A stretch of 64,000 nucleotides of DNA. Origin: Phlegmacium glaucopus (taxonomy: Eukaryota > Basidiomycota > Agaricomycetes > Agaricales > Cortinariaceae). Position 1 is the first letter of the stretch; each line of letters begins with the position of its first letter. Shown here piece after piece: positions 46,229 through 55,325 of the stretch. The position numbers and the translations under genes are program-made. The notes beneath the pieces are model-generated. The model was given only the letters and a program-made list of their open reading frames with translations. It did not search any database and was not told where the DNA came from. Where the stretch lies: NCBI GenBank assembly GCA_015039465.1, contig MU130363.1, positions 518,850-582,849 of the forward strand. The letters run 5' to 3'.

Positions 46229-46843
46229 TAGGGTTACCAAAGTTCAGTTCAGTTCAGTTCTTCACCTCCTCAGCCTGAACTGAACTGAACTGTTTGCATA
46301 TGGTCCTGAACTGAACTGAACCATTTAAGAACTGGTTCAAACTGAACTGAACTGAAGAACCATTATAAAATCTGAAATTTTACCTTTTTCTGAAAATTTA
46401 TTGTACAAAGACCTTCCTTAGCCCCTAGCCACTTGATTTCCACTCATATATGATCTCAGAACTCCTTTAGAACACAGAAAACCATTAATTTATATTTATT
46501 TTCCTAAATAGGCAGTACTAATCTATGCTGACATAATAACATCACATACCAAGTCTGGCCATTACCTCCTTCCTTAGCCATTATTTCATGCTAAAAATGA
46601 CTGCCAAACCATTCCAATGTTTGTAAATTACTGAAGGATCACTTTCCAGAAAATGTTAAGTCAAAAGAAGAGAATTGCCTGGCCTTCTAGGACCTAACGG
46701 TTCAGCAGTTCAGTTCAGTTCAAACTGCATGAACCATAAATCTCTAAATGCCTGAACCTGAACTGAACTGAACTGATAATTCAGTTCAGTTCAGTTCAGT
46801 TCAGGTTCATGAGTCAGTTCTGAACTGAACTTTGGTAACCCTA
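46229..46843. mobile_element. hAT-like MITE nested in its relative (8-bp TSD GTCCAAAG)
   Basis: Ends are TAGGGTTACCAAAGTTCAG and the complement ...GAACTTTGGTAACCCTA, with perfect GTCCAAAG duplications at 46221-46228 and 46844-46851. The tips differ from those of the enclosing element at only a few positions, so the two are related families. Ends carry arrays of GTTCAGTTCAGTTC. Confidence 0.9.
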
Positions 46844-47260
46844 GTCCAAAGGCCTGAACCGGAACCGGACTGAACTGAACTTTCGGTTCGGTTCAGTTGG
46901 TTCCGGTTCTCCGCATCGGTTCTGAACCGAACTTTGGTAGCCCTATACACTATGGCTGACATATGTCCGGGCTGTGGACCTGGCTAGATACTGAGACAGA
47001 ATTTCTGTCCGGATAGATGCCCTGGCTTTTTCGAAAATTTCTTCGATTTTGTCCGGATTTTGCCCCGGCTTTTTTCAAAATTTCTGGAAAAACCGTCCAG
47101 AATGGCATCAGGCCCTACCTACCATTGCCCGGGGTCCTGGCACTGGCTGCCAAAAAAATTTCGGCAAATCTTGTCCGGATTGACCCCAGCTGTCCGTCAA
47201 AAAAGCTCAAATCCTGTCCAGATTGGGACCCTGCCTCTTGGCCTATTGCCCAGGGTCCTA

Positions 47261-48167
47261 GTAAGCCTCAGACTAACCTAGACTAACCCCCATCACAAGT
47301 GATTATTATCACATCGATCAAATGCACGATGTAGCTATATATACTACTCTGACAGCAAGTGAGCTACTGGCGTCCAGTTTATGACATAAACTCACCCCTG
47401 CCCGTACTTGATGAACCTTTCAATGCAGTGAAAGAGGCTGTTGTCGATATAGCAGCCAGACGACAACACGGTTGTTTCATTGGATCTGGTAGGACGAAAG
47501 GTGAGCCATTGGGAGATTGGGTTGTTATCGACTGTTGCTTCATCTGAATCATCATAAGAGTCTAGCATTTATATCAAATACAATGATTGAAATAAAGTTC
47601 GTAACGATCTTAGCAAACTGTTGCTGTCATAATTATAACCCGATTTTTGATCAGGTAGAAATGTGTATCGCATCGCCATGTATACATGCTAATTAGTTTG
47701 AGGCAGGAAATTGTGATGCAACTGCCTTATTTTGGGTAACCGAATTTTCCAAGGTACGCCTGCTTCCATCATTGAAATCTGTCACCAAAAAGATGATCAT
47801 ATTGATCATCAAATGCTCTGACGCCAAGTGAGCTACTGTCTTCCAGTTTTTGACATTTACTCACGTCTGTTAGATTTGAACGTTTGAACGCCCCGGAACA
47901 ACTCGAATCACAAAAACAATAGATTCAACGAAAGGAACCTAAACCATTCGTTGACGCTGTTGGAGGAGTGACACCTATGCTATACTTGATGAACCTTTGG
48001 ACGCGATGAAAGGTGAGTTATTGACTCGTTTATTGTATTTTCAACATCAGCTCACCTCTATTCAATGGATTCGACCGACATCGAATCTACGGTAGGTTTA
48101 AGATGAACAATGCTGAATATATGCTGCAGACGACGAGATAAGGTTGTTTTTGATTGTTGCTTTGTGA
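47261..48167. repeat. Left copy of a duplicated non-coding segment
   Basis: This DNA is clearly homologous to 51300-52180 (shared GCCATGTATACATGCTAA, TTATTTTGGGTAACCGA, AAGTGAGCTACTG). The word around AAGTGAGCTACTGGC recurs at about 47356, 47825 and 51597. No gene is seen. The right copy is the upstream region of the 7-TM gene, so this may be the upstream region of a lost paralogue. Confidence 0.6.
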
Positions 48168-48176
48168 CCTTTCCCC

Positions 48177-49030
48177 TAGTCTCCCGTAGGCAGACTTCGT
48201 AAACTACCGATAATCAGTTGATGATGAGTCGATCTCCTTCATATGGAGTCTGCTCTTAGTCGCGCCCATCAAACCGTACTAAAATTTCATGTGCATTTAT
48301 TCCCACACAACTATCACGTGACCTCGTTAAACGAGGACGCGTGCCGTCGCGTCGTTTGATTATTGAGAATGCAATGGCGTTTTGGTCTCCATCGCACAAC
48401 GAAACACATCAAGATGCATATAAAACACCTTGAATACTATAAACTCCTCTTCTGGGTACAGCATCAACATTCTCTACTACCTGGAAATAAATATATACCC
48501 CAACGCTACTCTGTGGCACAGCAGCTGCTCATACCCCATCCAATTTCACCATACTCGTCTCATTGACACCAGCAAGCTCCAAATGCAATTACGTGCCCCC
48601 ACCAAAAAAAAAGGACCAAAAAACGGCCAAACGACGAAAACCCAGATACTCCGGCCCCTAAAAGACCTCGGAAAATTGCTGGCTCCTCATTGGTAGTGCA
48701 CCGCGACTATTATCGACGATAACGGCATCTGAAATCGATATAAATCTTGCCAATCACCCAAATACATCTCTGGGGAGTCAGTGGGGAGCAATTCCGTAGC
48801 TTTTACTGATGCTGAAAATTATAAATTAACCCATTTCTTCGATTTCTTGCACGATGAGTTAGAATGGACTTACGGCCAGGTTCTGTACCAATTCTGTACT
48901 ACACAACGATGGATAACGCGTCTATGATAAGAGAACAGAGCATTAATTAGAAGACGCGTTGAACGTGGGAAGCAACACGTGATCAGTTTGGTTTTAGTAC
49001 GGTTTGGTGGGCGCGACTACATGCAGACTA
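48177..49030 (+). mobile_element. MULE-like non-autonomous element, copy 2 (9-bp TSD CCTTTCCCC)
   Basis: It begins TAGTCTCCCGTAGG and ends GCAGACTA, flanked by perfect CCTTTCCCC at 48168-48176 and 49031-49039. It matches the element at 14406-15254 in opposite orientation. The corresponding sequence at about 52880 in the duplicated segment lacks the insertion, confirming the ends. An internal TAGTCGCGCCCA/TGGGCGCGACTA pair forms a second inverted repeat. Confidence 0.88.
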
Positions 49031-49039
49031 CCTTTCCCC

Positions 49040-49980
49040 TATGCTCGAACATATTTTGAAGGCATTTAGGGCTTGGTATATGATAAAGGAGAGAAAAAAG
49101 AATAAAACGAAGATGCTGAAGACAATGAATTGACCTAATTGAGTATTCGAAGAAGAAAGTTGAATATGACACATACTAGACTTCTATGGCTTCCCCGCTA
49201 GGTTCAAAATCAGACAAGCAGTGGGTCTACAATTGAACGCAGTAAGTTGCTGTATACACGCTAATGTGCGTTTGGCCTGACCTTTCGTGTTCGATCTTTC
49301 TGTGTATATGTAGTGCACAATCGCCTTTCAGGTGTGAGTTTAAGGGGGGTAAAAATGGTCCATACAATTTGTATAGGAAGAGGGGTTGTTTTTAGCGGTG
49401 AGATGACTAGAGGGTGATGAGTTTATGTTGACGAGGAGATACTACCAAGTACCTTTGGACCTTGGTCTCCAGTAAAGCTCCTATTCTTCGCAGCCCTCGT
49501 CATCTCCATCCATCGTAACGCCTGGCTTTCCTCCATCGTTTCTGTCTATCCAGCAAGTTGTCCCAGATCGTGCCTTCAATGAATCCCAGACCTGAATAAA
49601 CTCATTATTAATGCGAGGGGCGATTGAGGTTGAAAAAATAAGTTGGTGGTGGACCGTGGTGGCCAGTTCGGACAATGACTATCCGGTGACCAACGACAGA
49701 GATTCAGTAGTGGACCAAAGACCGTGATAGGTAAGGAGTCTATTCGAAATGAAAGGCAGATAGTAGATAAAATTTGGCTATGTTTTTCCCACGCTTGACC
49801 ACAGTTTTTGCGTTTATGTGCCATCCCTGGTGCCCATTCGAGTTCTCACATAGCTCAAGGGTGTCCTCCAGCCGTCGTCTGCCACCTCGTCAACGACCTT
49901 CTCCCGTATGCCTCTACAGGGCCAAACAATCTCGCGTAGAACTCGTATTAACCCAACACCTCGTCACACTTCCTAGACGA
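49040..49980. other. Continuation of the duplicated segment, then unassigned
   Basis: Bases 49040 to about 49345 match 52905-53175 (GAGTATTCGAAGAAGAAA and others). Beyond that, minus-strand frames at 49481-49824 have no recognised domain. Confidence 0.4.
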
Positions 49981-50022
49981 TCCACATGGCAGATAGATGA
50001 TCACATCTATCTGCCATGTGGA
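49981..50022. repeat. Perfect 19-bp hairpin just 3' of the 7-TM gene
   Basis: TCCACATGGCAGATAGATG, loop ATCA, and the exact complement form a 19-bp stem. The flanking AGACGA on the left and TATCGTCT on the right extend the pairing apart from two extra bases. It lies 13 bases beyond the stop codon (50036) on the minus strand, so it would fold in the 3' UTR. Confidence 0.9.
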
Positions 50023-50035
50023 TATCGTCTCTTAG

Positions 50036-51255
50036 TCAAACGCCAATATCATCGTCTCTATTGAAAATATCATCACCTCCAGTTTCGGCAATTGGAATTG
50101 GATTTGGATTGCTAGCTGCAATCTCGATGGTAGATTCTATCATGGATTCTTTGTCGTGGAACGACAATCCCATGGAGAGCCGCACCAGGATAATTGTAGG
50201 TGTGATACCCTAGGAAGACTCATGTTATCAGTAAAGTAAGAAGTAGCAATGAGTGATGTTGTAATCACATTGAGCATTTGGTGGATAGAACTGATGATAA
50301 CAAAAGCTTCATAGGCAGTGTCTGTCGGCACAATGGTAACCACGAGCCGAGCCAATTGGATACAAAATAGAATCATGCCAGATTCAATTAGCACGAATAT
50401 AACAGGACGAATTCTGCTCCCCCCAGTGACACCCAAAGTGTGGTCGTCCAAGGCGGATTTGACTTCACGGTACACCTTGAAGATCTTAAAGACGATCAAG
50501 CCCGTCACCAGAGCATTCACGGTCATGGACATGGCGACACTTGCCACATTCATACAATTCCCCCAGCGAGTTTCCACAACGCCGTGGTCTGAGAGAATGT
50601 ACGCTGAGTTCGCAGCCGCTACCCACATAGCTACAGGCAATGAATTGAAATAAGTAAGTCAAATAAGAAAATAAGATAGCTTGACTGACCTAAGAATACA
50701 AATGCTGAGATTGAAGGAGCGACCACGACACGGATATTGCAACCCCACACAATCCAGCAACGGTAGATCTTTGAGATTTGCATGAATAAGATAACTGATA
50801 GCCCGGGCCATAGTAGGTTTATACATACTAGGATAGATTGAGCGATGAAATCGCAGCAGCCTACTAATGTGCCTTCAAGGTGAATAAAAGATATGTCGAA
50901 TACTGTTGCATTCCTGCGATACTGCAAACAGAAAGCGTAAAAAAAGATGGCTATCATTACTGATGAAATTGTTACTAACCGCACGCGTGAAAAGTGTCAT
51001 ATCAAGCGCAATGGCAACACTAGATAGAGCATATAGAACACACAGAGCATAGAAAACGATGTTTTTCGTCTTGTTGGAACCTTGTCCCGATGCCCAGTGG
51101 TTTTGTAAATACATGGCAAATATGCCAGAATACAGTCCTAGGACAGGTTAATATTATACTTCTTTAGCAGGTGCTGTGAAAGTTGTATAAAATATCTTAC
51201 CGTAAAGAAAGCCTTCGAGACATAAGCCAATGAACTCAAAGTCTGCAGGATTCAT
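50036..51255 (-). CDS. Seven-helix integral membrane protein, second family member
   Basis: Five exons (51255-51201, 51137-50980, 50921-50690, 50630-50269, 50209-50036) join in phase to 326 residues. I placed the last intron at 50268-50210 (GTGATT, branch-like TACTGATAAC, CCTAG) because it gives HQMLN followed by GITPTIILVRLSMGLSFHD, the usual ending of these proteins; the unspliced frame would end earlier. The N-terminus is MNPADFEFIGLCLEGFLYGL. About seven hydrophobic segments and IYRCWIVWG after helix 3 are typical. Function unknown, receptor- or transporter-like by topology. No damage seen. It is flanked on both sides by copies of one non-coding segment. Confidence 0.82.
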
Positions 51256-52182
51256 GACTTCGTGTCTGTTGCAATGACCTATTGCATCTCTGACCCTTAC
51301 TTTATATAAGAGTCTAGCATCTAGATCTAATACAGTGACTGAGATAAAAGCTTGAAGTTCGTGACGATCTTAACAAACTGTCGCCGTCATAATCATAATC
51401 CGATTTTTGATCAAGTAGAATCGCATTGCCATGTATACATGCTAACTAGTTTGAGGAGAAGATGGTTATGCAACTTGTCTTATTTTGGGTAACCGAGTTT
51501 TCCAAGGTAAAACTGGCCTCAGACCAGCTTCCATCAATCACCAAAAAGATGATCATAGTGATTACCATGCGATACTCTGACGGCAAGTGAGCTACTGGCT
51601 TCCAGCTTTTGACATAAACTCACCTCTGTTAGATTTCAACACCTAGTTACAACTCAAATCATAAAAACGACAGATTCAACGGTCGAAACCTAAATCATTC
51701 GTCGACGCCGTTGGAGGGGCAACGCCCATACTGTACTTGATGAACATTTGGATGTGATGAAGGAGGCCTAATCCTGTTGATATAGTAGCACAGATGACGA
51801 CACAGTCGATACGGTTGTTTCATTGGATCTAGTAGACGGAAGGTGAGGTATTGGCTCGTTTCTTTTATTTTCGACATCAGCTCACCTCTATTCAATGGAT
51901 TCGGACAACGTTGAATCTACGGTAGGTTTTAAATATCGCTTTCTGACGATTAACTCCTGATTAACACTATCATCTCGACTCCATCTTAATGAAGCTTTGG
52001 ATGCGATGAAAGAGGCCTAATATGTTGTTGATATAGTGGCACAGATGACGACACCGTCGACACGGTTGTTTCACTGGATCTAGACGAAAGGTGAGTTAAC
52101 CTCTATTCAATGGATTCGAACAACGTCGAATCTAGGATATGTCTGAAATATCACTTTTATGATGATGATTAACACCTGGTCA
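51256..52182. repeat. Right copy of the duplicated segment (upstream of the 7-TM gene)
   Basis: Homologous to 47555-48165 at an offset of about 3.75 kb. It includes short internal repeats such as CACCTCTATTCAATGGATTC at about 51885 and a partner at about 52095. It presumably contains the promoter of the 7-TM gene. No coding region seen. Confidence 0.55.
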
Positions 52183-52190
52183 ACGCTACC

Positions 52191-52780
52191 TAGTGCTGTG
52201 CTTGGCCCGGCTTCAGGCCGTGAGCCAGGCCAAGCCGGGCCAAAATAGGCCGGGCCCAGCCGGGCCAAAGTAACGGCCTGTGACGGCTTTTGGCCTGGCC
52301 TGGGATTTGAAAAGCCAAAGCCAAGCCGTCAGGCCGCGGCTTTTCAGTAGGCTTTTTTAGGTTTTTTATTTATTTTTCCAGCTGTATAATGGTGTTATAT
52401 AGTTAGTAGTAACATATAAACAGATGAACATTGTATTTAAATGTGAAAATTGATGATATATAGTAGTAAATTATTAGTAATATCTATTAATGGACAGCCA
52501 ACGGCGTCCAGCTGAGCGGCAAAGCATGCACTGATGCCTTTTTCTCGTGACCATCACTATAGTATAGCTTGAAACCTTATTCTCCTTATGTTAGCAGGTA
52601 CTTAGTAGAAATTAAAATTAAAATAAAATAATAAAAATAATAAAAATAAAATTTGGCAAAAGCCGTGGCCTGAGCCGGGCCAAGCCAGGGCCAGGCCATG
52701 GTTGACGGCTTTGGCTTGGCCTGAGGATTAGGAAAGCCAAAGCCGGGGCTTTGAGGCCAAGCCGGGCCGGAACAGCACTA
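52191..52780. mobile_element. hAT-like MITE with GGCCGGGCC words (8-bp TSD ACGCTACC)
   Basis: Ends are TAGTGCTGTGCTTGGCCCGG and the complement CCGGGCCGGAACAGCACTA, with perfect ACGCTACC duplications at 52183-52190 and 52781-52788. The left quarter and right quarter are GC-rich arrays of GCC(G/A)GGCC; the middle is very AT-rich. No coding capacity. Confidence 0.9.
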
Positions 52781-52788
52781 ACGCTACC

Positions 52789-53198
52789 ATCTCGACCCCA
52801 TAAATATCATGATGGGAAGTTGAACAATGCTGAATAGATGCTGCAGATGACGATGTAGGGTTGTTATCGATTGTTCCTTTGAGCTGGGCTGACCCTTCCC
52901 TAAGCTCGAACATCTTTAGAAGGCCTTTTACAACTTGGTATACGATAAGGGAGCATTAAAGAGTAAAGGGACAATGCTGAAGCCAATGTATTGACTTAAT
53001 TGAGTATTCGAAGAAGAAATCTGAAGACAATATCTGCTAAGCTCATATGGCTGTCTTGTTATGTGCAAAAATCACACACACGGTGAGTCTGCAATTAAAC
53101 GCTGTAAGTTGTTGTATATGTGCTAATGTGCGTTTGAACTATCCTTTCCTTGCACAATCGTCTTGCAGGTATGAGCTGAAGAATGATCCGAGTGTGTA
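52789..53198. repeat. End of the right duplicated segment
   Basis: Homologous to 48100-48167 plus 49040-49345, without the MULE-like insertion. No gene recognised. Confidence 0.55.
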
Positions 53199-54975
53199 TG
53201 AGAGTCTAGGGCTGCACGCCGTACCGTATACGGTATACGGCCGTATGTTGACGGTGGTCTGACGGTGACGGGTTGACCGTGCGCTCTTAGAGCTTGTTCG
53301 GATACCACATGTGAACGTATGCAGGGATCATTTGTGTGGCATTTGCAGGTCTTGCCGAAATTCCGACCTGTGGAGTTTTAAATTATCCACTGTTGACTTA
53401 TCTCAGAGATTAGATCAAGATTAGATGTCAGTCATCTCCATCTTATCTCAGAGATGAGTTGGGCTCAGGCCAATTTGACCATTGATATGGATCAGCGCAA
53501 CCAAGCTCAACAAGAGATAAGACAACGCCTCAGTCAATTTGTTTTTCTTTTTGTCAATATAATCCTTTCAGCCACTATATCAATATTGCATTCAGTCTAC
53601 AACCGACAACCAGAACCATACCATACATCAATCCTCACAGGTGAAGGATGGGTATTGGAGTTGCTCACTGGCCACCCGGAACGCATCCGTTGTGAACTTG
53701 GTGTACATCGCCATGTATTTTTAGAGTTGATCATGGAACTTCGTGCACTTGGCCATACTAGTTCTAGATTTGTTTCTTTGGAGGAACAACTGGCAATTTT
53801 TTTGTACATGTGCATCACAGGTTTAACAATCCGCCATGTAGGAGAACGCTTCCAAAGATCTAATGATACAATTTCACGGTAAGTGGCTTTTTTATTTATT
53901 TCCAAGATTGCTCAATGATCTCTTAGATATTTTCAGAAGATGGTTGCGATCTTCTCATCCCCTCCTTTTTACACAAAATATGTCTGCTTGCCAACTGTAC
54001 ATGATCCACCACCAACTCAGATCTATAACAACCCAAAGTTCTGGCCATACTTCAAGGACGCTCTTGGCACCATTGATGGAAGCCACATACATAGTGCACC
54101 ACCTGCACTTGAACGGCCACTTTGTTGAAATTGGAAAGGGTTTGTCTCACAAAATTGCCTATTTTGTTGCAATTTTGCTCTTAAATTAATTTATTCTGTT
54201 ACGGGATGGGAGGGATCTGCTACTGATGCACGCATCTATGAGGATGCACGGGCCCATGATTTGGATATACCAGCTGGCAAGTATTACCTTGCTGATGCTG
54301 GTTTTCTACTATGTCCTGAACTTCTGGTACCTTACCGAAATGTATGCTACCATCTTGCAGAATGGGGTTGTGCCAATGTTAGGTTGGTCTTGAGACTTGG
54401 ATTCTTATAAAGCTTCAGAACTGAAACTGTAATAGGCCACGCAATAAGGAAGAACTCTTTAATCTTCACCATGCTTCAGCACGAAACATCATTGAACGCA
54501 TATGTGGTGTACTGAAGCGCCGATTTCGTATTCTTCTTATTGCTCCAGAATACAACCTTGACATTCAAGCACGAATCCCAACAGCCTTATGCACTATTCA
54601 TAATTTCATTTCTACATACAATGCCGATGAAGGAGTATTACTGGATGCAGAAATATTTTTTGATTCTGATGGTGAGGGCCATGAGGAGGTCTTTACTCTC
54701 CCCCCATATTCCACATGGATTCCATCATTCCATATGGAATATGTTTTGGCTGAGATCCCACTCATTTTGGGCTCTCCATTCCACATGGAATTCATATGGA
54801 ATGGTGGAATGTCCACCTGGAATCCACCTGGAATCCACATGGAATCCACACCTTTATTCCACTGGATTCTATATGGATTCCACATGGAATAACCATTAAA
54901 ATATATACAAACCATTAGAAACTATTTACTAGGTTACTAATAGCATTTGTAGTAATTAAGTAAAAATTTAAAATC

Positions 54976-55047
54976 TGCACCAACGTGAATCGAACCTAGG
55001 ACCTGTTCAGCATTAACAAGCGCTCTAGCCAACTGAGCTACACTGGC
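54976..55047 (-). other. tRNA-like module 3 (72 nt)
   Basis: On the minus strand GCCAGTGTAGCTCAGTTGG carries a perfect A-box and D-stem (GCTC/GAGC), and GGTTCGATTC is a B-box at normal spacing. A possible anticodon stem TTGTT/AACAG exists, but position 33 is not T and the acceptor and T stems do not pair. It is best read as a tRNA-derived pol III promoter-like module inside the CxC5/CxC6 transposon, not a working tRNA. Confidence 0.5.
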
Positions 55048-55325
55048 TTTTAAATATAAGAAAATTAGTATGTGATATACCCTTGCCTGGCCACATGGCC
55101 TGTGCACATCCAAATATACCGCTACGTCGACTTCTTGCTTGCTTGCTTGCTTCCCACCACCACTTCACCACCCCCTATCAATCATCGCTCACCACCACTA
55201 CTAGTTCACACATCACGTCACCCATTCCACCTCCATCACCACCACCATCGCTCATCGCTTGCTACCATCACTCACCACTATCGGTCGTCGACCATCTCCA
55301 TCTCCATCACCACCATCTCTCATTG

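Larger units (their letters stand above)
44148..46945. mobile_element. hAT-like element with GGTTC words (8-bp TSD TACACTAT)
   Basis: Ends are TAGGGCTACCAAAGTTCGG and the complement ...AACTTTGGTAGCCCTA, flanked by perfect 8-bp repeats TACACTAT (44140-44147, 46946-46953). Subterminal DNA is dense in GAACCGGAACC/GGTTCGGTTC. The interior has tandem and dispersed repeats, including four variants of CATACCTGGGG(C)CC near 44850, 45065, 45200 and 45370. No transposase is seen. Confidence 0.88.
37750..47260 (-). mobile_element. Large transposon with transposase and Ulp1 protease
   Basis: Two subterminal regions (about 37750-38070 and 46955-47260) share TTGTCC(G/A)GATT words in opposite orientation and a long inverted repeat, GGACCCCGGGCAATGGTAGG plus TAGGGCCTG (37822-37850 against about 47110-47140). 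Between them lie minus-strand transposase and protease genes. Exact ends and TSD were not established; the tips resemble TAGTACCCT/AGGGTCCTA. The insertion 44148-46945 is later. Confidence 0.55.

Noticed and set aside
37750..47260. Assigning an 8-bp TSD to the Ulp1 transposon
   Set aside because: Flanks of the candidate tips (TAGTACCCT left, AGGGTCCTA right) do not match, so boundaries are given as approximate.
54976..55047. Functional tRNA gene
   Set aside because: Acceptor and T stems do not pair and U33 is missing; only the A/B boxes and D arm are convincing.
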